From Akkermansiaceae bacterium (GTDB taxonomy: Bacteria; Verrucomicrobiota; Verrucomicrobiia; Verrucomicrobiales; Akkermansiaceae), in contig JALZUH010000057.1 of assembly GCA_023301645.1 (NCBI GenBank), positions 1 to 20,318 of the forward strand: a stretch of 20,318 bases of DNA, read 5' to 3'. Positions within the stretch are counted from its first letter, which is position 1. Each line of letters starts with the position of its first letter. A model generated the notes under the pieces. The model ran no database searches. It saw only the letters and a list, made by a program, of their open reading frames with translations, and was not told the DNA's origin. Below, in pieces: positions 1-8,274 of the stretch. A program made the translations under genes and the position numbers.

Positions 1-159
1 GATTGGGGCGATTCGGTTGATAAGATTTATGCCCAGAGTGAAGGTTTGATCGTCCCTGGCCGCGGATATGTTTGCGGTGTTGATTCTACATCTTTCAGGT
101 CATATAGCAGTCTTCAAGCAGAGATTATAGCTACTTTAGAAACGACTTTCATGAAATAG
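1..159 (+). CDS. C-terminal fragment of an unrecognised protein
   Basis: Frame 1 is open from the first base to a TAG at 157-159 and gives 52 residues, ending in AEIIATLETTFMK. The start lies outside the window. The fragment is mixed polar and hydrophobic with a glycine-rich stretch (GLIVPGRGYVCGVD), has no membrane segment and shows no motif I can assign to a family. It is followed by about 300 bases without a gene before dnaN. The uninterrupted frame at the window edge and its ordinary composition support a real gene, but a chance open frame of this length is possible. Confidence 0.5.
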   Translation, partial: DWGDSVDKIYAQSEGLIVPGRGYVCGVDSTSFRSYSSLQAEIIATLETTFMK

Positions 160-464
160 TAATGGCAGCAGGGTAAAAGAGATTAGACGAATTAGCTCAA
201 TAAACCTAAACTTCAGGACTCTCGATGAGCATAGGTAAGTCATGTCGAGTGCGGTAATGATTCATCTTAGCACGATCTGAGTCTTTTGGCCTACCTGCCA
301 TGGCTTAACTCATAGCAATAGAGTGTTGTAATTTAATCAAGATTTGTTAAAGAGTTCTTGCCATGGAGCCAGAATGCTCCAAAGTTCACTGGAAGCAGAA
401 GACGTATAGTTACGACTGTCGTTTTTTATCCGCCACGAAATTACCAAGCTACCCATTATCTCAC
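160..464. other. Non-coding stretch upstream of dnaN
   Basis: About 305 bases lie between the upstream stop and the dnaN start chosen here. I see no ORF longer than a few dozen codons that looks real, no RNA gene, no convincing DnaA-box cluster and no strong hairpin followed by T residues. The AT-rich part around 325-360 is the likeliest place for the dnaN promoter, but I could not identify a good -35/-10 pair. The frame of dnaN stays open back to an ATG at 363, so part of this stretch could be an unusual N-terminal extension. I consider that unlikely. Confidence 0.5.
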
Positions 465-1562
465 ATGAAATTTTTTATTACCAAGGAAGCTTTTCTTGAT
501 GCACTACAGCAGGTTCAGCATGTTGTTAGTAATCGCGCTACACTGCCTATTCTTTCTAATGTTCTCATCGAGGCAGTAGGGGGTAAGCTCAGACTTACTG
601 CTACAGATCTAGATGTAGGCGTGAGTGGTAGCGTTGAGGCACAAGTCGAAAAGGAGGGTTCTACAACGCTTCCTGTAAAACGCTTGGTGAGCATTATTCG
701 TGAGCTTCCTGCGAGTGAGGTTGAAATCTCAGTTGATTCTAAGAGCCACGCTAGTATCAAATCAGGACCTAGTTTCTTCAAAATCATCGGTCTTGGTGAA
801 GATGAGTTCCCACCACTTCCTAAGTTCGAAGAGGCTAATGAGTTCAAGATTGAGCAGAGCGTGTTACTCGATGCTATTAAGAAGACTTCTTATGCAATTT
901 CCACTGATGAGACCCGTTACGTCCTCAATGGTATTTATGTGTCATTTCGTGGTGGGAAAATGACATTTGTAGCTACAGATGGCCGCAGGCTTGCCATGGT
1001 AGAGAACGATCTTGAATACCCTGCTAGCCATGAAACCGACATCATCATCCCGTCTAAGGCAGTCAATGAGCTGCAGCGCCTATTAGGTAGCGATGGTGAA
1101 GTGGTCGTAAAGCTAAGTGGTAACCAAATCAGTTTCGAAATTAACGATAGTATCATCGTCAGTAAGCTTATCGAGGGTAATTACCCGAACTATAAGCAGG
1201 TGATTCCAGGCGAGAAGAAAGAGCGTATCACGATCAATCGTGAAGAGTTTCTCAGCACAGTTCGTCGTGTCTCTCTACTTACATCTGAGAGCTCAAATTC
1301 GGTAAAGCTCAGCTTCAGTAAGGGCAATATCGACGTTCAGGCAAACTCGAAAGACATTGGTGAGGCAAAGGAGCCTGTAGTAGCTGATTATGACGGTGAA
1401 GATTTTGCTATCGCATTCAATCCAGAGTTCCTCATGGCTCCCCTGAAGAACCTCGCAGAAGAGTCAGTCTATATTGACCTTATTGATGGCATGAGCCCAG
1501 GTGTTGTTCGCATTGATGGCACATTCCTCTATGTGATTATGCCGATGCGTGTCAGCGCTTAA
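465..1562 (+). CDS. dnaN: DNA polymerase III subunit beta (sliding clamp)
   Basis: This is the ring-shaped processivity clamp that tethers DNA polymerase III to DNA; it acts as a dimer, each subunit built from three similar domains. The 365-residue product has the usual family length. It starts MKFFITKEAFLDALQQV, contains the conserved NRATLPILSNVLIEA segment near residues 22-36 and the ATDLDVGV element that follows, and ends with the hallmark MPMR motif (YVIMPMRVSA), which forms part of the partner-binding pocket. The ATG at 465 was chosen because bacterial clamps begin MKF; the open frame reaches back to 363, but the extra 34 residues do not resemble the family. No Shine-Dalgarno precedes it (leader ATTATCTCAC). 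A strong terminator follows, so it is probably transcribed alone or as the last gene of a unit. dnaA and recF are not adjacent in this window. Confidence 0.97.
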   Translation: MKFFITKEAFLDALQQVQHVVSNRATLPILSNVLIEAVGGKLRLTATDLDVGVSGSVEAQVEKEGSTTLPVKRLVSIIRELPASEVEISVDSKSHASIKSGPSFFKIIGLGEDEFPPLPKFEEANEFKIEQSVLLDAIKKTSYAISTDETRYVLNGIYVSFRGGKMTFVATDGRRLAMVENDLEYPASHETDIIIPSKAVNELQRLLGSDGEVVVKLSGNQISFEINDSIIVSKLIEGNYPNYKQVIPGEKKERITINREEFLSTVRRVSLLTSESSNSVKLSFSKGNIDVQANSKDIGEAKEPVVADYDGEDFAIAFNPEFLMAPLKNLAEESVYIDLIDGMSPGVVRIDGTFLYVIMPMRVSA

Positions 1563-1582
1563 TAGTGCTTATCATTATTTTC

Positions 1583-1620
1583 AAAATCCTCGGAGAAATT
1601 TCTTCTTCGAGGATTTTTTT
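1583..1620 (+). terminator. Intrinsic terminator after dnaN
   Basis: AAAATCCTCG (1583-1592) pairs with CGAGGATTTT (1608-1617), with further pairing possible inside the loop (AGAA with TTCT). The 3' arm runs directly into a T tract up to 1620. It begins about 20 bases after the dnaN stop, the usual arrangement for Rho-independent termination. Confidence 0.9.
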
Positions 1621-1713
1621 ATAGTAGCTAAAATACTAGTAATCACAGAGTCTTGAGCTATGGTGTTTAAAATCTCCTGTTATAGGTGATATTCAAAAAT
1701 TAAGATATAAGTT

Positions 1714-2796
1714 GTGAGAGATGATTTAAAGAATAACCACGTTCAAGGCACTGCCTATGAGGTGGAACATGACCAAGCGACACCTGTGGAGCAGTATCAT
1801 GCGGATTTGAATGAGAGTTTCCAACCTATAAGAAAGGTAAAGCCTCGCTTAACCAATTCGGGCAAAATTTCCAAGCAGTCCAGAGCTAAAAAAGCGCACA
1901 ACAGTGAGGACACATGGACAAAAGATTCTGAAGTATCATTTAATCTCGTGAAGTGGCTTCTCATGGCAGGTGGAGTGTTTTTGGCAATTATTGTGTTAAG
2001 TTTAGTGATCTTTTTGAAGCCCACTAAAGCGGAGCAGGAGGAGCTTTCTAACACGAGGGTTGGCAATGTATTTGATAAGGAGCTCAAAGAGGATGTGGAG
2101 ACTTGGTTTTATAGTGGATCATCTAATGCACATGCCAAAGCCATTGAGCTACTCAGTAATTTTAAAACGGCTAAAGACGACACGGCTCGAAGTAAAATGG
2201 TAAGAAATCCAGACTCTTATTTAGCCCTAGCTAAAAGCACTACAATTAATATCAACCCACTTATTAATGCGAAAGATAGCCAGAAGTGGTTTATCGGTCA
2301 AACGGGGGGGACTGGATACTTGCGTTTGATTTGTAATGATGAGTCACACATGCCTTTTAGGGCATATTTTGTGCGTGATGGAGAATCATTAAAGCTGGAC
2401 GTCGACGCTACATTAGCACTTTCAGAGATTTCTCCAAGCGATGGTCTAGTGGCTCTAGAAGATAGTGAAGAGAAAGTTTTTAGATGTTTGATAAGTAGGA
2501 AGAGCGAATTCTATTCAGGAAGCTATAATGATGAAGATCATGCCTTTTATTTACTGCGCTTTGCAGACGAAAGCCACACGATGTGGGGCTATGTTGAGGC
2601 TGGTTCAGAGCTAGATCTTCAGCTTAAAGGTGTTTTAGATCATGGTAGTTATATCATGCCACTCAAAAAGAATGTGAGAGTAACACTTAAGGTGGCACGC
2701 GGGAGCGAGGATTCTTTGCCTAAGCAGATTGATATCGTAGCATTACTACACAAAGAATGGATCACTCCAGATAGAGATGAGCACGATGAAAAATAA
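1714..2796 (+). CDS. Single-pass membrane protein, paralogue of the next gene
   Basis: The family is not recognised. The 360-residue product has a long polar N-terminal region with basic clusters (residues 1-78), one membrane span at about 79-101 (WLLMAGGVFLAIIVLSLVIF) and a C-terminal domain of about 255 residues. It has no signal peptide, so the orientation is probably N-in with the C-terminal domain outside. The start is a GTG at 1714; no upstream ATG is in frame and the next Met is far downstream. The C-terminal domain resembles that of the following gene: both have a helix ending in an NP turn (VRNPDSYLAL, IYNPTRFASQ), then a beta-rich part, then a closing helix (IDIVALLHKEW, LELIKFIANDW). 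The genes overlap by 20 bases, implying co-translation. The fold might be NTF2-like, but that is only an impression. Confidence 0.8.
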   Translation: MRDDLKNNHVQGTAYEVEHDQATPVEQYHADLNESFQPIRKVKPRLTNSGKISKQSRAKKAHNSEDTWTKDSEVSFNLVKWLLMAGGVFLAIIVLSLVIFLKPTKAEQEELSNTRVGNVFDKELKEDVETWFYSGSSNAHAKAIELLSNFKTAKDDTARSKMVRNPDSYLALAKSTTININPLINAKDSQKWFIGQTGGTGYLRLICNDESHMPFRAYFVRDGESLKLDVDATLALSEISPSDGLVALEDSEEKVFRCLISRKSEFYSGSYNDEDHAFYLLRFADESHTMWGYVEAGSELDLQLKGVLDHGSYIMPLKKNVRVTLKVARGSEDSLPKQIDIVALLHKEWITPDRDEHDEK

Positions 2797-3883
2797 GGCG
2801 TCAAAAGGCTATTACCACTGTCCTCAGTGCGACATGCTGTTTGAGTCACAGGTGAAGCCTCGGGCTGATTTACTTTGCCCTGAATGTGGAAATCAACCTT
2901 CCGCACTACGCTCTAAGGTGGCCGCCCATTCATTTTCTGATCAGTTAGCCAACCCGAATGCTAGTGATCTTATTGATTCTGATATTGGACTCAATATACA
3001 GAACGCACGGATAAAGAAGGTTAGAGGAAGGTTGTGGGTTAGCATAACCCTATTAGTCGCTTTATTGACTGCAGGGATCGTTTTTAATCTTCATAAATCA
3101 TCTACTAAAAAAGAGGCTGAAGAGTTAACAAGTAAGAGCAAGGTTGAGGAAGAAAATGCGCATACCAGTGAAGAGTTTCAAGATCTAGTAGCTAACTTTA
3201 ATGAGTTGATTGAATCCTTTATTCGGGAGTCAAATCAAAATAAGCTAGGTAAGTTTATCTATAATCCTACAAGATTTGCGTCTCAAGTGCGAAAGTATTA
3301 TCAAGAGAACCCCCTGTTAATTATTGGTAACCCCAAGGCTGGTGTTGCAGCTTTATCATATATTCGTGACGAAGAGCCTTATGTGTTTGGAGGGATATTT
3401 AAGAATGAGGCTGGTGAAGAACATGAGTTTTCATTGATACAGTATGGTGCTGTTTATAAAATGGATTGGCCTTTTTATGTGAGATACAATGACTATTCTC
3501 TGGATGACTTTCTTGAGAGCTTAGAGGAGGTCGAAGCTGACTTTAGGCTTTATATGCGTGTGCTCGACCTGGATGACGGTGTTAGCCTGGTATTCTACCC
3601 TCCTAAGACTGATGCTGAAGGAGGCTTCGATGGTGTTACCTCTTCGAGTATAGAGCTTCCTAAGGACGATACACGAGTTACTCATATGATGAGTATGCTA
3701 AACCGTGAGGATCGCGAGGATGTAGAATTTCGAGACTATCTCAGGGGTCGAGATCCAGATGGTTATGAACGCGTCAGGGTGAGGCTTCGTTTGAAAATAG
3801 ACGAGAAGAAGGGTAACTCTCTAGAGCTTATCAAATTTATCGCCAATGATTGGTATGGCGTTGATATAAACAATATGAATTAG
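2777..3883 (+). CDS. Zinc-ribbon single-pass membrane protein, paralogue of the preceding gene
   Basis: The 368-residue product starts with a four-cysteine zinc ribbon (CPQC at residues 15-18, CPEC at 34-37), has a linker, one membrane span at about 86-104 (LWVSITLLVALLTAGIVF), then a charged, probably coiled segment and a C-terminal domain similar to the preceding gene's. The closing segments align well: VRVRLRLKI ... LELIKFIANDWYGVD here against VRVTLKVAR ... IDIVALLHKEWITPD there. The predicted layout puts the zinc ribbon in the cytoplasm and the domain outside. The ATG at 2777 overlaps the end of the previous gene; an ATG at 2786 is an equally possible start. Its stop codon overlaps that of the convergent aroE gene (shared bases TTAG, 3880-3883). 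No function can be assigned; related zinc-ribbon/TM proteins are usually annotated as hypothetical. Confidence 0.85.
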   Translation: MSTMKNKASKGYYHCPQCDMLFESQVKPRADLLCPECGNQPSALRSKVAAHSFSDQLANPNASDLIDSDIGLNIQNARIKKVRGRLWVSITLLVALLTAGIVFNLHKSSTKKEAEELTSKSKVEEENAHTSEEFQDLVANFNELIESFIRESNQNKLGKFIYNPTRFASQVRKYYQENPLLIIGNPKAGVAALSYIRDEEPYVFGGIFKNEAGEEHEFSLIQYGAVYKMDWPFYVRYNDYSLDDFLESLEEVEADFRLYMRVLDLDDGVSLVFYPPKTDAEGGFDGVTSSSIELPKDDTRVTHMMSMLNREDREDVEFRDYLRGRDPDGYERVRVRLRLKIDEKKGNSLELIKFIANDWYGVDINNMN

Positions 3884-4785
3884 CGGGCTGAGTATAAGCC
3901 TTTGCGCATTGATTCAAGTGGTTGGGTATTGGGAAACCATGCTTCAAACGCTAAAACCCCTTGGTGGAGCAGCATTGTGAGTCCATTTGATGTCTTAGCA
4001 CCCTTAGTTTGTGCTTCTTTGAGCAGCTGGGTTTCTTGTGGACTGTAGATCATGTCATAGACCATCTGGTTTGATTGTAGGTAATCCTTACTGATGGGCA
4101 TGGGGTCGGAGTCTTTGAGCCCTAATGATGTGGCGTTAATAATGAGCTGAGCTTGGCTGGTAGCTTGCTTCATAGTAGGACTTGTCGGCTCTATGGCAGT
4201 GATACTGTTTTGGCTTTGATTTTGGTTATTGAATTGATCAGCGAGGTCTTGGGCTTTGCTGAGTGTCCTGTTTACGAGCCAGAGCTTCTGGCATGCCATA
4301 CGATTACACTGGGTGGCAACAGCTCTACCAGCGCCTCCTCCTGTGCCAAGGATCATGATTTTTAGCTCATGGATGTCCGCACCGAAGTCTTCTTTGATGG
4401 CTCTAACTAAACCTGGGGCATCGGTATTATGACCAATGACCTCATTGCCAAAAATAATCGTGTTCACAGCACCGAGTGCGCTGGCATCAGGCGTAATGGC
4501 ATCACAGCAGGACATGACTTCTAGCTTGTGGGGAACGGTTACATTACACCCGATGAAGCCGAGTAATTGCATTTGCTTAATGGCTTCGGCGACTTGGTCG
4601 GGCTTTACTTCTAGGCGTATGTATCGAGCCTCAATTCCAAGTGCGTCAAGTGCGGCCTGATGCATCTGTGGTGAGGCTGAGTGCGCTACGGGATAGCCAA
4701 TGACAGCAAGCTTGGCGGGCTTGTCACAGCCTGAATCAAGTAGTTCACGGCTTTGGAGATCGGATAGCTGGTAGACGTCTTTCAT
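3880..4785 (-). CDS. aroE: Shikimate dehydrogenase (NADP+)
   Basis: The enzyme reduces 3-dehydroshikimate to shikimate with NADPH in aromatic amino-acid biosynthesis (cytoplasm). The 301-residue product shows the substrate-binding motif GYPVAHSASPQMH (residues 30-42), NVTVPHK with the catalytic Lys87, GAVNTI (105-110), GHNTDAPG with the partner Asp122, the nucleotide-binding glycine loop GTGGGAGRA (147-155), INATSLGL, and YDMIYSP. It is a little longer than typical AroE, mainly through an N-terminal leader of about 22 residues before AKLAVIGYP and a Gln/Asn-rich stretch (NNQNQSQN) in the NADP domain. It lies 39 bases downstream of gltX on the same strand, so the two are probably co-transcribed. 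The 3' end overlaps the stop of the convergent zinc-ribbon gene. Confidence 0.96.
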   Translation of the reverse strand: MKDVYQLSDLQSRELLDSGCDKPAKLAVIGYPVAHSASPQMHQAALDALGIEARYIRLEVKPDQVAEAIKQMQLLGFIGCNVTVPHKLEVMSCCDAITPDASALGAVNTIIFGNEVIGHNTDAPGLVRAIKEDFGADIHELKIMILGTGGGAGRAVATQCNRMACQKLWLVNRTLSKAQDLADQFNNQNQSQNSITAIEPTSPTMKQATSQAQLIINATSLGLKDSDPMPISKDYLQSNQMVYDMIYSPQETQLLKEAQTKGAKTSNGLTMLLHQGVLAFEAWFPNTQPLESMRKGLYSAR

Positions 4786-4824
4786 GGCGATCAGGTTAGA
4801 GTGAGTTTAAATCTTTGGCTTGGA

Positions 4825-6150
4825 TTAAAGCTGCTCTATGGTGCGCTGTATGCGGCTTACTGAGTCTTTTTTGCCAATGACGGCGAGCATGTCACCTAGG
4901 TCTGGGCCACCTGACTGTCCACTGAGGGCTACGCGAGTGGGGAACATGAGTTGACCTGGTTTAGCACCATTCTCTTTGGCCGTTGCGCCAATGAGGGCTT
5001 TGGCTTGAGTCCAGTCTTCTAGATCATTGAATGCTTGGCTTAGCTTGCTGAGTAGGTCTTTAGCGGAGTCGTTGCTGCGGACTTTTTCTAGAGTGGCGCT
5101 ATCGTAGTCGAATTCGGAGGTGAGGTAGAATGTAATTGCTGCAGGAACGTCGGTGAGTAGTCGGACTTTTTCCTGAACGGAGGCTGCCATAGCCACGTAG
5201 TTTTCAGGGATGTCGAGACCGGCTTCTTGCACGTATGGCTTCGCAGCATCGGCGAAGTCTTCAGCACTTAGCTTCATCAGGTGCTGCTGATTGATCCAGG
5301 CGCATTTTTCAGCATCGAATTTAGAAGGTGAGCGGTTCACGCCTTCAAGTGAGAATCTACTAAGAATCTCGGCAGTGGGCATCACTTCAGACTCGTCCTT
5401 TGGTGACCAGCCGAGGAGGGTGAGGAAGTTAAATACAGCCTCTGAGAGAAAGCCATCTTTACTGTATTCACCGAGCGCAGCTCCCGTGTCGCGCTTACTC
5501 ATCTTGGATCCGTCCATATTGAGTATCAGCGGGATGTGTCCGTAGAGAGGCGGGGTGACGCCGAAGGCTTCAAATAGCTGAATGTGCTTGGGCGTATTCA
5601 TCAAGTGGTCTTCGCCTCGAATGACGTGAGATACCTTCATTTCTAAATCATCGACGACATTGACGAAGTGGAAGACGTAGCTGCCATCAGAGCGCTTGAC
5701 GACCATGTCAGGGGTGTTTGACTCGTTATTGTAGTCGATGACGACTTGGCCGCAGATCATGTCTTCAATGGTCATTTCCTTACGATCGAATCTAAATCTC
5801 CATGCGCCATCGTCTTCGTAGACACGTCCGTCTTGGAGTAGTTTATCAAACCACTTGTCGTAGATGTCATCGCGCTGGCTCTGGTGGTATGGGCCGTATT
5901 CACCAGTGGTAGTGCCGTCAGCATGAGGGCCTTCTTGCCAGTCGAGACCGAGCCATTCCATACCTTCGAAGATAGCTAGGCGGGCTTGCTCTGTGTTTCT
6001 TTCTTGGTCAGTGTCCTCTACACGTAGGATAAATGTGCCACCGTGTTTTTTGGCAAAGAGCCAGTTAAATAACGCCGTTCTGGCTCCGCCAACGTGTAGG
6101 TAGCCAGTAGGTGAGGGAGCGAAGCGGGTGCGAACAGGTGATTGATTCAT
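4825..6150 (-). CDS. gltX: Glutamyl-tRNA synthetase
   Basis: A class I aminoacyl-tRNA synthetase that charges tRNA-Glu. The 441-residue product has the HIGH-type signature (PSPTGYLHVGGARTALFNW, residues 12-30), the RGEDHL element and the KMSKS-type motif KMSKR at about 216-220, followed by a helical anticodon-binding C-terminal half. The frame extends 14 codons further upstream to 6192, but starting at the ATG at 6148-6150 gives MNQSPVRTRFAPSPTG, which fits the family, so I use it. The protein is slightly shorter than many bacterial GluRS (about 470 residues) because of a compact C-terminus. The sequence does not show whether it also charges tRNA-Gln. It sits between a small membrane-protein gene upstream (54-base gap) and aroE downstream. 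Confidence 0.96.
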   Translation of the reverse strand: MNQSPVRTRFAPSPTGYLHVGGARTALFNWLFAKKHGGTFILRVEDTDQERNTEQARLAIFEGMEWLGLDWQEGPHADGTTTGEYGPYHQSQRDDIYDKWFDKLLQDGRVYEDDGAWRFRFDRKEMTIEDMICGQVVIDYNNESNTPDMVVKRSDGSYVFHFVNVVDDLEMKVSHVIRGEDHLMNTPKHIQLFEAFGVTPPLYGHIPLILNMDGSKMSKRDTGAALGEYSKDGFLSEAVFNFLTLLGWSPKDESEVMPTAEILSRFSLEGVNRSPSKFDAEKCAWINQQHLMKLSAEDFADAAKPYVQEAGLDIPENYVAMAASVQEKVRLLTDVPAAITFYLTSEFDYDSATLEKVRSNDSAKDLLSKLSQAFNDLEDWTQAKALIGATAKENGAKPGQLMFPTRVALSGQSGGPDLGDMLAVIGKKDSVSRIQRTIEQL

Positions 6151-6204
6151 TTGCGCTTTATGTATCGCGAGATCGACTGATGCGCAAGCCAAGGGTGAGG
6201 CGAG

Positions 6205-6675
6205 CTAGCTTTTCAAGAGCACCATCGTTGAGAAGCTGAGTGTGATCATGTAGATGAGCATGATGAGGGTAATCATGATGGCGAGTTGTTTCCAGAAGGC
6301 TCGCTGGTGAGCAATGGCGAGCTCAAGGTCAGCTAAGTTCTGAGTGATGATGAGGCGGGTGATTGATTTCTCGTAGCGTGAGAGACGAATGGAGGGGATG
6401 AGGATGAGGGTTGCGAGGATGAAGTAAAAGACGGCTAACAGGTAGTCGCTGAGCTGGGTGGGGATGACTTCTGTGCTAGTAGAGCTTGATTTCAGCGTCA
6501 TCAGGCTACCAATAATGAGGAGACTTATGGATGTGAAAATACCAATAATACTACAAAACTTCACCCACGGTCGCGTGTGCTTTAGATGCTCTACGGCGAC
6601 AGGCGGGGCTAGTTCATCGGTGGTGGTATCCAATGCTGGATCGATAGCCGAGGTTGTGTAGGGGTCGTGACTCAT
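6205..6675 (-). CDS. Small membrane protein with three predicted spans, DUF5362-like
   Basis: The 156-residue product has a polar, acidic N-terminus and three hydrophobic spans at about 38-61, 77-97 and 129-153. Between the second and third is a basic, amphipathic helix (RYEKSITRLI) and an acidic/aromatic segment (LADLELAIAHQRAFWKQ). That pattern, a span, a helix with LELA...QRAFW, then a closing span, resembles the uncharacterised DUF5362-type membrane proteins, but I recall this only loosely. The ATG at 6673-6675 is preferred to the one 15 codons upstream because the upstream residues (LILLTEQP) look like untranslated sequence and would crowd the 5' region shared with the divergent MATE gene. 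It is probably first in a unit with gltX and aroE. Function unknown. Confidence 0.65.
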   Translation of the reverse strand: MSHDPYTTSAIDPALDTTTDELAPPVAVEHLKHTRPWVKFCSIIGIFTSISLLIIGSLMTLKSSSTSTEVIPTQLSDYLLAVFYFILATLILIPSIRLSRYEKSITRLIITQNLADLELAIAHQRAFWKQLAIMITLIMLIYMITLSFSTMVLLKS

Positions 6676-6794
6676 TGGTTGCTCAGTAAGTAATATGAGT
6701 GGCACTTGGTGGGGAGGCAAGTTTCAAGATCGTAGGGTGTGGATATTGCTTTTGCTATTGGGTAAGAAGTCGACATAGTGGCCGCGGAATATGA

Positions 6795-8261
6795 ATGAGC
6801 TTAGCGAGTGATAAGATGAGAACGAGCAATCAAGATGAGACCCGCTCTATGGCACGCTTGGACAATGGTGTAGGCGCTCATGCAGAGGGTTTGCCTTTGA
6901 CTGGGAAGCTGGGTGGATTGTCTCTGCCTCGGCAGGTCTTGGCTCTTGCACTGTGGCCGTTTTTACAAAATTTGATGAGTGTAGCCGTTGGCTTTGCCGA
7001 TATGATTATGGCGGGTCGTATGGTGGTGGGAGACGGCGCGCCAGTGGTCATGGATGTGATGGGCGTAGCCTTGTATTTGATGTGGCTCTTGATGATTATT
7101 CAGAGTGCGATGGCGACTGGTGCGGTGGCTTTAGTTTCTAGATTTGTCGGTGCTCGCGATATGAATTCGGCTAATTTAGCACTCGGTCAGTCACTTCTTT
7201 TAGGGTTGGTGGCAGGTGCTTTTAGTGGTGTGCTGGTGTGGCTGATGGTGCCTTTGATGGCAGAGTTTTTTAGTATGGATGAGCTGGCAGCAGAGATGCT
7301 CATTAGTTACATGCGTATTGCGGCACTCTCAGCTCCTTTTAGTGGGGTGATGATGGTGGCTAGCAGTAGCTTGCGCGGCTATGGTGATACGGCGCGGCCA
7401 TTTATGGCTATGCTACTGGTCAATGTGGTCAATGTAGCGACGAGCTGGTATTGTATCAGCTCTCTGGGCTGGGGTGTTGAGGGCTTGGCGGTAGGAACCG
7501 TGCTAGGCTGGGTCTTTGGTGCGGTGTTTATCCTGTGGTTTTTACTGCCTAGGTCTCAGGGAAGTAGTGAGGAGGTCTTTGGCCTTTATCGAGAGAATTT
7601 GCGCTATGAGCCTGAGATGCTGTGGCGTGTCTGGAGCGTTGGCTGGCCATCGATGATTGAAATACTTGTGATGTGGTCTGTCCACATTGCGGGGGTGTAT
7701 TATATCGGACGATTGTCAGGTGGGGCACTAGGTGCTCACGGGATGGCAGTGAGATTGGAGTCGATTAGCTTTATGCCTGGTTTTGCCATAGGTATGGCTG
7801 CTAATACCTTGGTGGGGCAGTATTTGGGAGCGAATGATAAGCAGATGGCAAAGAAGGCCGTTCGCTACTGCTGGGTCTTGGCATTAGTCACGATGGGAGG
7901 CTCTGGCCTGGTTATTTCGTATTTTAATACCGAGTTTTTAATGCTGTTTGGCAACGTAGATCCTGATCAGTTTGATATGGCGGCGCGTATTGTCCGCTTT
8001 ATTGGCTGCTTACAGGTATTTACCGCTACCATGATAGTGATGAAGATGTCACTTCGTGGTGCTGGTGCTACGCGTGAGGTGACGATTTATTCGTTTGGCT
8101 CACAGGTGGTTATACGCGTCCTGGCACTGTGGCTGATCGTGCAATGCTATGAGCTGAGCTTGCTCAATGTCTGGCAGCTCTTTGCGGTAGATACTGTGGT
8201 TCAGTCTTTGATCTTCGTCTACCTTCATTTCAAAGGTGACTGGACTGAGGTGAAGGTTTAG
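6795..8261 (+). CDS. MATE-family multidrug/Na+ (or H+) antiporter
   Basis: An inner-membrane exporter that uses a sodium or proton gradient to expel cationic or aromatic compounds. The 488-residue product has about twelve hydrophobic segments in two homologous halves after a 45-residue polar N-terminus. The first half carries the family's SVAVGFADMIMAGR segment (residues 62-75); the second starts near residue 275 with the repeat counterpart (VGWPSMIEILVMWS, GVYYIGRLSGGALGAHGMAVR around 298) and the conserved MAANTLVGQYLGA near 333. Length and topology fit NorM/DinF-type MATE proteins. ATG 6795 is used; ATGs a few codons later (6816, 6849) are possible and would shorten the cytoplasmic leader. 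It is divergent from the small membrane-protein gene and converges on the RluA-type gene with a 13-base gap. The substrate cannot be read from the sequence. Confidence 0.93.
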   Translation: MSLASDKMRTSNQDETRSMARLDNGVGAHAEGLPLTGKLGGLSLPRQVLALALWPFLQNLMSVAVGFADMIMAGRMVVGDGAPVVMDVMGVALYLMWLLMIIQSAMATGAVALVSRFVGARDMNSANLALGQSLLLGLVAGAFSGVLVWLMVPLMAEFFSMDELAAEMLISYMRIAALSAPFSGVMMVASSSLRGYGDTARPFMAMLLVNVVNVATSWYCISSLGWGVEGLAVGTVLGWVFGAVFILWFLLPRSQGSSEEVFGLYRENLRYEPEMLWRVWSVGWPSMIEILVMWSVHIAGVYYIGRLSGGALGAHGMAVRLESISFMPGFAIGMAANTLVGQYLGANDKQMAKKAVRYCWVLALVTMGGSGLVISYFNTEFLMLFGNVDPDQFDMAARIVRFIGCLQVFTATMIVMKMSLRGAGATREVTIYSFGSQVVIRVLALWLIVQCYELSLLNVWQLFAVDTVVQSLIFVYLHFKGDWTEVKV

Positions 8262-8274
8262 CCCGAAATATGAA

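Noticed and set aside
363..464. N-terminal extension of dnaN from an ATG at 363
   Set aside because: The 34 extra residues are unlike the conserved clamp N-terminus MKFFITKE, which begins at the ATG at 465.
160..464. Replication origin next to dnaN
   Set aside because: No cluster of DnaA boxes or AT-rich iterons was seen, and dnaA is not nearby.
1669..1686. AATCTCCT...GTTATAG shared between the regions upstream of the membrane pair and of the sigma factor (15297-15321)
   Set aside because: The two blocks have different spacing (0 against 9 bases) and are AT-rich; only two examples, so chance is as good an explanation as a shared promoter.
6151..6192. Upstream start for gltX (14 extra codons)
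   Set aside because: The ATG at 6148-6150 gives the expected GluRS N-terminus a few residues before the PSPTGYLHVGG motif.
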